DNA of 64,000 nt from contig NC_058338.1 of assembly GCF_905475395.1 (NCBI RefSeq), positions 75,713,435 to 75,777,434 of the forward strand. The letters run 5' to 3'. Below, piece after piece: positions 1 through 13,400 of the stretch. Source of the DNA: Chrysoperla carnea (lineage: Eukaryota > Arthropoda > Insecta > Neuroptera > Chrysopidae). Made by a program: the position numbers and the translations under genes. The notes under the pieces are model-generated. The model had not been told where the DNA came from and searched no databases. It saw nothing but the letters and a program-made list of their open reading frames with translations. Positions within the stretch are counted from its first letter, which is position 1. Each line of letters opens with the position of its first letter.

Positions 1-2787
1 GCATTAAACCATCTATTTGAGTCGTACAAGTCTATTGGCTTTGGTCATGAAAAAGAGAAAAGTTTCATTGGCGTCATTTGGACGAATGCAAATCCTCTGT
101 TGGTTTTATGTATATCACGAGGTTTAAGGACTATAAAAAAAAGAACATCAAAACATTTAAAATACAATATTTATTTTTTTTCCTTTACATTATGTTGGAG
201 GCAACCATAATGTTTAGTTAATAATTATTAATGTAATAATAACTACATTCTGAAAGTACAATATGTGAAGTAAATAATGTTTTTTTCTGTATATTGTACA
301 TTTTTTTTCCATTTTATATCCATCATTCTCATTTTATAAATAATTTAAACTTCAAGTAGATTTTAATATAACAAAAAAAATTATAAGAATAATAATACTT
401 ATATGTTATAGTATTTTTTTAAGTTTCATTAATTTTTTTGTTAGAAAAAAAGTTATTTCTAAATTAGGCACAGTTTTTTAAGTATTGAGAAATCGATTTG
501 CATTTATAGATCAGTTTCTGAAACGAATTGAGAATGCAAAATATAATGAAGGAGTTTTGTAGGCTGATTTGTACACTTATCTGAGAGCCTCGAAAACCCA
601 AAAATAACTTATGTTGTTAGATTGAAAATGGTCGCAGTTCTATCTGGCTCTTAGGGGGGCGTACAACCCTTCGAGTTCTATAGGGTGATTTTTACATTTA
701 GCGGTGACCCTCGGAAACTCAAAAATAGCCCTGGTTGTCAAATTGTACCAGTTCTCCCTAACGCTTTTAGGGGGAATACAATATCATTCGTCTGATTGGC
801 CTTAGCTCAGGCGTTTTCAAGATGATGCAATCGAAAATTAGAAAAATTGATTTTTGTCTTGCTAATTTTAAGTATTACGCACAAGCTTTCAACTGAAATG
901 AAACACCAATTATTTCTTTTTTTGAGAATATTCTATAAGTCCAGAAAAGTGCAATAATTCGAAAACGGTTCATGTGTGATTAAAAACTTTTGTTTTTCAG
1001 AAAAAGATTATACTTAGACAAATTTTGAGGCTGATCAGAAACAAGATGTTTTTACAATCTCTCAAAAGTGGGTGAGTAATCTGCGGAAATTTGCGATCTG
1101 GCAATATGAGTTTTTGGTTTCTTGAGAGTCTCGGGTATATGAATCAGACAACAGATTTCGTCCCTAAATATTTTTCTTATCGAATTGCCTCCAAAACTTG
1201 CTCTAACATTGTTTTACGGTAAAAAAAAATTTTGCCAGAGAGTCCCTTCAAGTTATCTGAATTCGTCTACTCAACACTTTCAATGTTCGTCGAGTGGGTG
1301 ATATATGTTGATATAATAACGTACGTGGCATCTGTATCATCTTAGAACACGTAATTCTAGTGAGGTGGCATACTCAAGGAATGGATAGAGGCAGAAAGTT
1401 GTAGCTGAGTTCAAGGTTCACCTGAGACAGCCTGGAAAAGAATTAGAAAAAAACTGATTTGGAGAAAAATTGGTAAATGATTTGTATTAAATAAAAAACG
1501 TTCTGAATCAAACCCCGGGAGGATGGGGCCTAATTTATATAAGTGATTAATAGAAAGGAGTGGCCATTATTCAGCTTTGAAATCGTTTTAATGTAAGTAC
1601 TCGAAACAATGTCATGGACGAAATAAAGAACAGGAGAAAAAGTAAAAATTCTATATTAAATAAAAGTTTGTCAATGAATTCGTTGTGTGCAGAATCGAAT
1701 TTCGCGCGTGTGTGGAAATATTCACAGCTTCTATATCTTTCAATAATATTTTCATACAATGTATTCATTATTTATGTAATAATATTGCCTTTATTTAAAA
1801 ATAATAATATTATGTATGTCAAGTGGTGAATTGGTAGCCTAAGCGCCGAAAGATGCTCCAATAAAAAAATAGAAAACTTTTTATCCCCCTAATGGATTCT
1901 CTGTGCCCCGTGGCGGCGCTTAAGGATCAGTCGGTCTATAATCCATAATGTTTGTGTAGGCTAAGGTCGTACCTCTATTTTAAGTTCTCTGTATAAGATA
2001 GAGAATTATACGAGATGAAGGACAATCATACGAGTCTTATGAAAGCAATTATCATTTAGGCCATCCTTTATTTTAGCTCTAATTTAACTACTAAGGAAAT
2101 AAGGTTCTAGCTCGAAAACTGATATATTTTTTAGTGTATGTAATATTTATAAGAATGATTTTCTCATTTATCAATTTTTTAGTAGGAAAACGACATATTG
2201 CTAGTATAAAAAAGCTAGGAATAATTTTTAATTTCTAAGATTTAGTAGCATATGTATACAGGGCATTAAAATTATAATATTATCAATAAACGATTTATAC
2301 ATAAATACCTAATTGAAATAGCCACCAGCGCACCAGTTAGCTAGCAGGTCTTGTATGACCTTTTAGTTTTAAAAATAACCCTTCTCTCTTCGCTACGTTC
2401 CAATATACATTGGCAGTGCGGTAAGTATATAATAGTGGGTGTACCAAAACGCGGAAAATCCTTTTATATAAAAAAAATCACTAAATTCAGCATACAATTT
2501 TCTTTTTACAATAATAAATATTCGGTTTTAGAATTAAAATTGTAGCGCCATAATGTCACAAATATAACAAATAGCAATTTTTCCTATCCAAATACTTTTT
2601 TAACATTATAGAATCAAAGTAACAAACATTATTATTAATTTATGTCAAATAATTGTTTTTAATTTTTGATAGTTTGAAACGTCACTTATGAAATTTGTTG
2701 ACAAATATTTGGAAAATTAAAAAAAAATACAATTTTGATTCCTTGGAAACCAAAAATATAAGAGTGTATACCACATAAGTGCCAAAA
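1..2787. other. Intergenic left end
   Basis: Apart from the tandem repeat at 554-790 I see no supported gene. Short frames at 1571-1829 and 2351-2545 have no recognisable product. Confidence 0.5.
554..790 (+). repeat. Two degenerate tandem units of about 120 bases
   Basis: Units starting at 554 and 675 share GGCTGATTT/GGGTGATTT, CTCGAAAACCCAAAAATA/CTCGGAAACTCAAAAATA, GCAGTTCT/CCAGTTCT and a CTTAGGGGG-type block. Intergenic left end. Confidence 0.55.
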
Positions 2788-3811
2788 CCTTGATAGAACT
2801 AGACAAGGTATGCTCGATGTAGGACGAGTTTTGGTTCAGTAGGTGCACTCCATGAGGTGCATGTACCCCATGAAGTACCCAGTCGACGCCATTTTAGCTT
2901 TTTCCCGCTTCCTGATTCAAATGTTGTACGTTGTAAACATGAATACGTTTGTGTGAACAATCCTTGTGTGAAAAATAGTTCCTACAATGAATAAATAATT
3001 AATGATTAATGAACTTTTTCCGCCTCAGATTTTTTCTATTTTTAATATGTAAACAAAACATTGACCAATTTGACAGCTCAAATGGAATGGTGAAGGCGCC
3101 TACAAAAAGATTCTTAAACTAGAACAAATTTGCAATTTTCTCATATATAATTAATCATTAATTTTTTCTTTCGCTAAGGGCTCGCTATCGACTTATAAAC
3201 TAATAATGGGCCGGAAAAATGATGAAAATTAATACTTACAACCGTGCTAGTTTCGTTGCTATTTCATAAAACGTATTATTATGTGCATAACATTAAAATA
3301 TAGACTTATACCTTTAAAATAAGTACAAAAATGCTTTTAAATGGCTAATCTATGGCCGTTTCAAACCAAGCGCTTCGCGCCGATCTTATGCATTATCATT
3401 TTTGTTTACAATTTTAATCAATCTTCGGTTCTATTGGTCCTATCAAGACGAATAAAAAAACGAAATATTTACTTTTACATGTTTGAATAAAATAATATTT
3501 GTATGCTAAATTTTCAATAACTTAGGAGCTATGGCCGCATAAACAATTTATTTGTTTATAACAAATTTTCCCCCACTTAGAGCTATGAAGAAGCTGAAAA
3601 TTCAGATTCAGCGGGTCAAAATACGTCGATACAAAATAAAATACACTCCTTTTTCGGTAGGACCTGTAAATGTATACAAAACATACTCAGCGCCTACACT
3701 ATAAATAAATAAGCAATATGGCGCTGACTGGGTACCGTGCAAGAGAGTGAGATAATGTCCACATCCTACTCCTACCTACAAAAGAGCATACCTTGTCTAG
3801 TTTTACCAAGG
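2788..3811. mobile_element. 1.0-kb terminal-inverted-repeat element (non-coding)
   Basis: The ends are inverted repeats of about 28 bases with two mismatches (core ACTAGACAAGGTATGCTC), running CCTTG to CAAGG. The direct repeat CCAAAA abuts both ends (2782-2787 and 3812-3817), as a target duplication would. No coding capacity is seen inside. The superfamily is not assigned. Confidence 0.75.
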
Positions 3812-6800
3812 CCAAAACCAAAAAACTGCTGATGTGTATTGATGTTGTTATGAACAATAGGTTGTTAATGAAAGATTTGGGCTCTTATTTGAAACGCTGG
3901 AAAACCCCGATGAGGTTTTTTCAACAAATCGCGAGAAATATTAAAACAACGAAATAAAATTACATTAGCTAATATTACAACGTTTTTAATAACTTCACCT
4001 GAAGTGATTGAAAAAATGTAGTACTTAGGTAAGTGAGAGGGTAATGCTGCAATTACTCTTACAGTATGCAGTATTTCCAATGTTTATCGGAACGTAATCT
4101 AGCTCAATCTTATGTACTGGAGAAGTAACCATAGAGATAATACAGATTGTATTCTTGTATTCATATCGATTGTATGATATAATTGTATTCACATCTCTAT
4201 GGTAGCAACGGCGAGCTCGTATATGTTAAACTGTAGAACACATTGTAGATAAAACGACCGGCTATTTTTTTATTTTCGGGCAATGAGAGCTTACAATTTC
4301 GATAATTTTAACCAATTTTAAGAAATTATTCTATTATGAACCTTTTAATATTACCTACACTCTCATTTTACAATAAATTATTCTTGTTTACTTGTCAGTC
4401 GGTATTATATGGTTTTCGATTTTAAAATTTAATCAGGCAGACAAGCAACTGTAAAAAAACAATTATTGAGCTTGTTTAAAGCATGTGAGCTTCCAAAACA
4501 AATAAAGTCTGCATTTCAAGGTTTTCAATTTTAAAATTTACTCAGACAGGCGATATTTTTTACAAATAGATAATTTAAAGGTTTTTTTGGGCGGTTTTAA
4601 ATCCTGAGTTGAAAAACTGAACCTAAGACGAAACAATAAAATTGATAATAAAAATTGATGAAACTGCAAAAAATATTATCTCGATTATTTCAAAAATATC
4701 TTATATTCTAACAATTTGTAAAAAAATAATTAAGAAATACGTTGTTTTATTATTGTTTCACAGAACAAAATGTGAAATAAGTTTCCATTTTTATAATAAA
4801 AACTACAATATTAATTCATATTTTTTTGTTTTTAATATTTACTTTCTTAAATATTATAATAGGGAAGTTTTTTTTCTTTTTTCTTTAGTTATACATAATA
4901 ATGTTTAATATTATTTATTTAAATATTATTTTTTACAACTATTTAAAAAATGTTTTTTTTTTTTTGAAAATTTATTATTACATGATTGAGCTCAGATGAG
5001 CCAAAGTGAACTCAAACCGGATGTAATAATTTTTTATTCGTATATTAAATCTAATTTTTTTTTATAAATCAAATTGGCCAAATTAGTTCAACTTCTAAAG
5101 TTTTTCTCCTAAAATTCAGAGATTGTTTCAATTAAATGTAAAAGTTTTTTATTTTAATATTTTAATACTGATGTTTTTATGTAGAAAATACATTTTATTG
5201 TAACAATTTCAGATATATTTTCAAAAATATATTTATTTTATTTATATTAAATATATTTTTAAATTGTGGGAAAAAATTAAGTTGTTAAGAAAATAAAGAA
5301 TTTTTTTTTTTTTGAAAACTTGTTGTGTATGTAAAATATATAAATTTTCGATCAAATATTAGTTATTGTCATTTGGAAAAATGTTTTTCACTATTAAACA
5401 TAATTAATTTCTGTTTTTAAATTATACAAAATAATACCTTCCATATCGGAACTCTTTTTTTTTGATGTTCCGTTTTGCTCTCACATCACAAAAATTACCC
5501 CTAAAATTCGGATTAAATACATAAAGTGCAATGTACTCAACATCAGAAAAACAATTTATTCGTATTAGTGCGCAAGTACATTAACTAGAATATTTTTTAC
5601 TTATAAAAAATGAACATACACGACAAGTTTGAACAAGTTTCGTTACTTTTAAATTTTTTAATTTGAACATATATATTTATATATTTATATTTAATTTAGA
5701 ACAACAGAATGACTTGACTTATGGCAAAAAAAACACGTTCCCTAAAAATCAGTCTTCAAAAAACTTTACACACTCCGATATAAAAAAATAATCTTTTCAC
5801 ACATTTACGCTCAATAAGTTTTCATTTACACTTTAAGAAATAAAAAATTAAGTAAACAGCTGAGCACAGGATGAAATGAAACCAAATATTTCAAAGCTTT
5901 TGAAAAAATAATACATAGGCTCGATCCAGTAAATACTTTTAGTTTAAGCGTAATTTAAGTCTGCAACAAATGGTGGGGGCGCAGGATTTTGATGACGATA
6001 CGATTATTGTTTATAGGTATATTTATGAACCAGATCAAATGATTATGTTTTTTTTATATAATTTTTTAACAGTTTTTTTTATTTTTTTATTTAAACATTG
6101 AGGTTTGAACGATTTTTAAATTTTTATTATTCCATGTATAACATGCCTAATTAATTTTTTTCGCGATATGTTGTTAAATTTATAAATCAACGATAATAAT
6201 ATGTGTTTCTTCCAAAAAATTCCATAGTTAAACCTACTTAAATTCTAAAAATATTTTTTAGATTATAAAATTTTATTTTTTATTGTATTGACATCTTTTT
6301 TTACAGCAAATACACGTTTTTTTAAATTAACCCGAAATATACTTTAGAATGTTTACAAATGCAACCAGAATTTAGTTTAGTTTATTTTAGGTTTGAAAAA
6401 TAATTTAATAATATTTGGGGGCATTTGTTGCTCCTTTTACTAGATGAATTCATGTTTTAACTTTATACTGTGAAATTAAGGAACATGTACCGATTTGGAA
6501 AAAAATTGTTTTTAATAATGAGTTAATCAAGAATATTTATTTTTTACATGCATTATTATCTTTGGATAACTCATAATAAAATATTATATGGACAATTTTC
6601 CAAATTGGATTTGATAATTTCAGCAATAACAATTATTAGTTCAATAATAAATTTTGAAATGAACTTATCTACGATATGTTTTTAACTAGATATTGTTATA
6701 AAAAATTAAATTTATTTTAAAATGCAGTATAAAGTTAAAGTTTATATATTTTTTTTATAAATAAAAGTTAACAACATTTCATATTTGGTTAAATTTTTTA

Positions 6801-7334
6801 AAATAATTATTGTTTTTTCTTTCTTTTTTTTTTTTAAAGTGATATATAATTAAGTTTGATACAGTTAGGTAAGTATCTAGAGAGAGACAGAATGAGAGTT
6901 ATTCTAAAAAATTTTAACAGGGCAAAAAATTCATTGCTTTTCAATTGTTTTTGTTTTTTTTTTCTTTATTAAAATTGAGCATTTCTATTCGTTAATAAAT
7001 TATCCAAAACAAAACAAGTTGAATCTTTCGCACATACCTATTTTTATCTTTTTTCAGTGTATCGAATAAGATACATTATAAAAAAATTTTATTAAAAAAG
7101 ATATTTTTTTTCTACGCCCTGAATGCGTTCTAGTTTTTTTTTTGGCACCTAAAAATGTGCAGATATATCTTACTACCATAATGGCGGATATTTTACTAAA
7201 ATATTTATTTTATTTGTTGTCAGTTTTTTTTATATTATTGATGCTTTTTGGTTTGTTCTCGATTTTTAGTTCATTTTGTAATATATGACTAGAAATTTAT
7301 TTTTGATTATCTATTATTTTGATATTGTTCTACT
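3812..7334. other. Very AT-rich stretch, part probably LRP4 3' UTR
   Basis: Long A/T runs and no supported coding region. The part nearest 7334 should be LRP4 3' UTR; its length cannot be set. Confidence 0.45.
7204..7214 (-). terminator. Candidate polyadenylation signals of LRP4
   Basis: Two overlapping AATAAA hexamers on the minus strand lie about 120 nt after the stop codon, with T-rich DNA beyond. Many further AATAAA motifs occur down to about 5000 in this very AT-rich stretch, so the true 3' end could be kilobases away. Confidence 0.25.
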
Positions 7335-7496
7335 TCAACCTATAGTTTGTAATGGAATGGAATCAATGCGATGAGGCGGCGTTGGGGGTGGACTAAAACT
7401 TCTTTCTGGCGTAATACTGCTCGGCCGTAAGACATCTGGTATTAAACTGGCATATTCGGGACTGTTTGATGTTATTTTGTCTTCATAAACACGTTC
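7335..7496 (-). CDS. Lrp4: LRP4 exon 22: C-terminal tail
   Basis: The last 53 residues follow a clear TTTTTGCAG acceptor and end at TGA 7335-7337. The segment is rich in Ser, Thr and Pro and contains [16 protein letters not shown], with a proline-directed SP/TP cluster, plus two tyrosines in acidic contexts (RVYEDK, SPEYASL). The C terminus does not look like a canonical PDZ ligand. The frame continues unbroken from exon 21. It was too short for the supplied open-reading-frame list but is supported by phase, splice site and stop. Confidence 0.88.
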   Translation of the reverse strand, partial: ERVYEDKITSNSPEYASLIPDVLRPSSITPERSFSPPPTPPHRIDSIPLQTIG

Positions 7497-10400
7497 CTGC
7501 AAAAATAATCATTTAAAATGGTTATATAATTTCGCGTTTTTGGTAAGTTTATTTTAAATAATTCATGAGTCATTCTTCATCTCATTGCAACATTTAATTT
7601 AAAGATGGAAACGTATTGTAGCGATATTCATTTTATAACAGGTTACCTACTTTTATAGCTTATAAGTAAAATGAAAAAAAAAGTTTTTATACCATAAACA
7701 ACAAGCAATTGGGTGAGTTAATTACTGAAATATCCTGTATAGAAAATGAAAATATCAGTAAGGTTAGGTTAGGTTAGAGTGGCTGTCCTGGAGTGGGACA
7801 TACTTAAACCATAGGACTAATAAAAGTGCTTCCATTATTTTTTTGTTTTTATAAATTAGAAGAGTTAAAAAAGAAACACAATTATTGCGGCCATCGGCGC
7901 CATTTCCATTTCAATTAGGATTCATTATTGTTTCAGACAGACAGTCATAATTTGGACAAAGATACAAAATATTTGTTATTCCTTTTATCACATTAGTTCT
8001 TTGACGTACTGCCCGAAACAAAAGGCAATCACTTTTTAAAATGAAAAGGTCTATTAAAATATACTAAACTGACAACGTCATACCCATAGACAACTAAAGT
8101 ATAACATAAATATTTATTATCTATGGTCATATCTTGAAACAGACAAACAATACGCTCAAATGAACCCGATTTTCGAAATTATTGTTTAAAATTATGTTAA
8201 AGGTGATTTGTTTTCAATAAAATAGGAAAAAACGTAAAAATTCAATAAATTCTTTTCTCATATTTTCACGAAAATATATTAATTATTAGGGTAATTTGAA
8301 CCTGTCCAAAAATTACCTAAAACTAACTATTTTTAGTAAATTCTTTATTATCTGTAGATTTAAAAATTTAATAAAATCTTACTTGTGATTTATCATATTT
8401 TACACGTTTCCAAGAAAACGATTTCTTTTCAACAACTTGTGGTCCATTAAGATTATTGTCAGAAGTCGAATTGAAATAATTTGGATTTGAAAATGTACGT
8501 ACACTTCGACCCGATATGCATAAACATTTTTTCTTTGTTTTACGTTTATTATACATCATTGTTGCAATAACAGCAATAATACCAAGTAAAATAATTAATA
8601 ACACTATGATTGTTGTAATTATTATCATTGTTGACATATTTCTATCAGCACGATTGATTTTCATATTTTCATTATCATTAAATGTCTGATTATGTATTGG
8701 ACCAAACTGATCTAATAGATCATCATAAATAATATCCATTTCACCACCGGGTCGTTGATTTGGCACAACAGTTTTCGGTTCAGTACTACATTTTCGTTTA
8801 TCCGGTACATCCGGGCATGCGCACGTATAACTATCTTGACGATATAAACATAAGTGTGTACATCCACCATTGTCAATTGCACATGGATTCCAACCTAATT
8901 GGCGTTCAGCTGACACCGCTTTAATTTCCATAACACCATCTAAATCGGTTCTAATCACAACTTTATGTTTACCAGTTGCTTTATCTGCACGTATAATCGA
9001 CTTCTTATACCAATCGGTCCAGTAAATATGATCCAGATACTGAAAAACGTGTAATTAGCCAATTAATTCACTTCAAATGGAGAATCGTTAAATAAAAGGA
9101 TGACTAAAACTTACTTGGGCTAAGCCAAATGGATGAGTTGCGTCAGGAACCAAATGAATACGATTTTGTCCTTGTAGATCAGATGTCTCAATTCTATCAC
9201 GCAGTGCATCGGACCAAAACAAACGCCGAGAAGCATAGTCTAATGTTAAACCATTAGGAAATCCTAAATCAGTATTTACTATGATTGTTCGCGAAGAACC
9301 ATCTAACATTGAGCGTTCTATTTTCGGCCGATGATCACTCCAATCGGTCCAGTACAAGAAACTGAAATTTAATTTGGATAAAGTTTAAGGTGACATTAAT
9401 AATTAATTATTAAACAATTCAACAAAAGTGAACCATGTATGCATTAAAAAAAAACTAAGCACGCCATGTTTGAGGTGGTATACAAGCTAACCGGTGCAGT
9501 ATTTTTTTCGGACAAAATATTTTATTAATTAATAACTATTAATGTTATCAAATGGTCATAATGTCCGACAAATTCCCTGCTGCGTTTTTTTAGAACGATA
9601 ACTCAAATATGACGTCATCATGCTCATTTGAAAACGCAACCTTTTCGAAAAAAAATCGTATAGGAAAGTTTGGTAGACTCGTCAAAAGAAAGCCACTCAA
9701 TAAGTTTCAATTATGTATTTATCATTTTAAAAAATCTGTGGTGTCCCACGGTCCAAAAGTATTTGAAATCTTGTATGAATGAATGTACTTGACTTACCCT
9801 CGTTTTGGATACAAAGCAACTGATCGCGGTTCATCTAAACCATCCTTAATTAATATTTTCCTGCATGTACCATCCAAACGTGCAACTTCCAACACTTTAC
9901 GCCCAGTATCGGTCCAATACAAATTATTACCAATCCAATCGACCGCTATACCATCTGGTGTTGTTAAATTGGTACCAATAATTATTTGTGTATCCGAATA
10001 ATTGTGCATATTTACTGAACGTATAATACGTAATTGTACATCAGTGAAATAAATAAGTTTACGCTCCCAATGGAAATCCACAGCAATTGCGTTATGAATA
10101 TTATCGATCGGTAATGTTACGTCCCATAATTCCCGTGTATCCAGTGATACTCGAGCTAACGATGATCGTGTCGCAAATAGCAAATATGTTGATGGTTGCA
10201 TTTGACATTCATGAGTGTTATTTGGCTTGTGTAGGATACCCGTTGGACAAGCACAAGTATACGAGATTGGATTTCGTAAACATAAATGCGAACATCCTCC
10301 ATTATTGGTTCCACAAGCATTTTCAGCAATATTTTCCGCCTGAAAATAAAGAAATGTTTAGCTAAGCAAGACATTTGACAAAGTATGGAAAATACCTGAA

Positions 10401-13400
10401 TTGATCGAATATCCATTAAACCATCCAATTTATCACGAATTGTTGTACGATCTGATCCGTTAATTTTATCCGCTCTGTGTACCGATTCAGTTTGCCAATC
10501 CGTCCAGTACATGTGATTACCAACCACAACAAGTCCATATGGATGTTTAACATCTGTTATAATTATCCGTCTGTCATGACCTTCTAAATCACTTGATTCA
10601 ATTGTTTTTTGATTTGCATCATTCCAATATAATCTTCCTGATGGTCGATCAATTGCCAGACCATTGGGCCAAACTAAACCTTCGGATATAATTGTTTTTC
10701 TGCAATAGAAATAAATGATAGTTTAAGAAGTCATCAAAACGCCCAGCTTTTATGCCATTAGCTCAAGGACGGTGTGGAAAGACGAAAGTTTGATGGTTTA
10801 TAATTTCATCAATTTACGGATGAATTTAGATAGATAGTCTTCTGTAAGACTTTCATTTTGATGGCCATAGAAAAGAAGATATAGTTATATAAGAATCATT
10901 CGGTGCTCAAGCTGTTCAATTAGAAACATACTTTGGAGATGAAAATAAACTTAGGAAATGGGAGCAGATTCGTATTCTGTGATTTTACATATTAAGGAAA
11001 ATATTTTTGCAGAAGTATATGTTTACCTGTTACTGCCATCCATATGGGCACATTCGATTCTGGGAGTAGCACCCCAATCAGACCAAAACATAATACCATG
11101 ATGATAATGAAGTGTTATTGCTCTGGGACTATCTAGTTCAGACCAAATCAATACTTTTCTATTTGTACCATCTAATTCGGCGACTTCAATACTATTTCGA
11201 CCAGCATCAGTCCAATACATCTAAAAATATGCATACAAGTCTAGAAATTTATTGTTTAAATAAGGCTGGAAGTTTATACTTTTCGTCCTGTTGAATCAAT
11301 TGCAATTCCATCTGGTGTTTCAATTGCATCATAGATTATCGTCTCGACAGTTTTACCATTTGGTGTTGCTTTTCGTATTACATCCTCTGCAGTATCAGTC
11401 CAATATATTTCTCCAGATTTTCTGTCCACGTCAACAGCTAAAGCATTTTTCATTGAAGGCAAAGGTAAAACTACATCTACAATATATTCCACATCCAACG
11501 ATATTTGACGAATATCCACACGATGGGCAAAAATTAAATAATTAATAGGACCGTTGGCACAAGATTTTCCATCATCCTAGATTTTAATGAATAATTTAAT
11601 ATTTTGTGCTAAAACAGTTATTAAAGAAAAAATAAATACCCCAAGTTTAATGCCCATTGGACAAGCACACGAATGGCCTTTTGGACGAAGTAAACATAAG
11701 TGTGAGCAGCCCCCATTTTTGACGTGACAAGGTGATTTGATTTTTGGGCGCATACGATGAAAAACACAAACATCCATTAAACCTTTTATATCTGAACCCA
11801 AAATTGTTCGGTTTGAACCATTTGTTTTATGAGCTGATTGAATACTTGATGTTTCCCAATCTGTCCAATAAATTTTTGTTCCAAAAATATCCAAGCCAAA
11901 TGGATGTTTTAAATTAGATCCTAAAGAAAAAATTCTACAGTTAATTCCTGAATCATTTTTTACAAGATAAATAATTTACCAATTAATGTTTTTCTGCCAG
12001 TTCCATCCAAGTGTGCATACTCGATTGCTTTTGTTCCTCCATCTGCCCAATACAATCGTCCAAGTAAATGATCAATTGCTAAACCATTTGGCCAAGTTAG
12101 ATTTTTGCTGAATAAAACAGTCCGCATCGAGCCATCCATTGCCGCTTTTTCTATTTTTGGAACTTCACCCCAATCCGACCAATACATGTATCCACCTAAA
12201 AAATATAATATGTTTATTTCAATGTGTTATTGAATCAGTTTTTTAAAGATACCATTACCTGAGTTCGTCGGATCTACAACAATATCTCTTGGTTTATCCA
12301 ATCCTTCCCAAATCAGCAAAGTACGCATTGTCCCATCTGTATTGGAAACTTCAATACGATTTGTTCCAGCATCTGTCCAATACAATTTATTGGTTACCCA
12401 GTCCAATGCCAGACCAGCTGGTGAAACTGAAATGAATTACAATAAAATTGACGCTGAACTGTTAAGCACATAGGTATCACTTTTTAGATAATAAAAGCTT
12501 AAAGACAGTTTTAGAGGATTAATTTGTTAACTTACTTAGATTTGTTGTAATTATAGCCTTTTGATTTGTTCCATTCAAATGTGCACGGTTGATTGTATCT
12601 TTTTCCACATCCGTCCAAAATATCGAATCAGTTGCAGAATCCCAAGCTAAAGCCACTGCTGATTTTACACCTTCTAATGGTATTACCATATCAATTGTTG
12701 TTCCTTTACTCTTCTCAAATTGACGTAAACGTAAATCTTTTTTACGTGCAAATAATAATAATTTTTCGGGTGCTTGGCATGATTTCTTATCGGAGTTCAA
12801 TTTTTGTCCAAGTGGACAGACACAAGTGTATGCTTTTTTATTTGGTAAACACATATGAGAACATCCACCATTGTTTGTTCCACAATGATTGGTTAGATTT
12901 GGCTGACGTTGGGAATGATAGCTGAAAATTATAATAATTATTACTCTATTTAAAAAAGACCTACTGAACATTCTAGAACAGTAAAAATGTTTTAACGACA
13001 ATAGATTTTTAAGTGCTAAATGGTGACATAGAAAGTGAGTCATTCTGGCTTATCGTTTGGCTCCTGCAACACTCTTAGCGTTCTGGAACTGTACCTATCA
13101 GTGCCCTGTAATAACTACTAAATGTTGCTTTCGAGTCCCTTCGAAGTAAAAAGGGACTACAAGAACGTTTTTCTTCTCATTCTCATCTACTATTTCATTT
13201 TCCTATGATAGTGATTAGACGAGATTTCCTAAACGCATCTTTAATTTTTTTAATATTTTAACTTGAAGATTAATAATGCTAACTTTCCCTGGAAAGTCCT
13301 GATAGGCCAAGAGTGGCAAAATTTTATATATCAACGTGTCATTTTATCTAAATATTTAATGAGGCCATAGACGTGTCGTCAAACAATTTTGACTTCGTGA

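Noticed and set aside
1..125. Possible RRM fragment on the minus strand (RGFAFVQM, an RNP1-like phrase) or open frame on the plus strand at the left edge
   Set aside because: Frame breaks soon after the motif and the window edge cuts the rest; one eight-residue match is not enough.
4642..4908. 88-codon plus-strand frame
   Set aside because: Composition is that of AT-rich noise (Ile, Lys, Tyr, Phe, Asn); no motif, no splice context.
7755..7776. TTAGG-like run (GGTTAGGTTAGGTTAG) as an interstitial telomere
   Set aside because: Only three units; such short runs are common at ends of insect repeats and do not show a telomere fusion.
11291..11545. Plus-strand frame over LRP4 exon 16
   Set aside because: Shadow of the propeller-coding exon, as are 9783-10001, 10087-10365 and 12593-12925.
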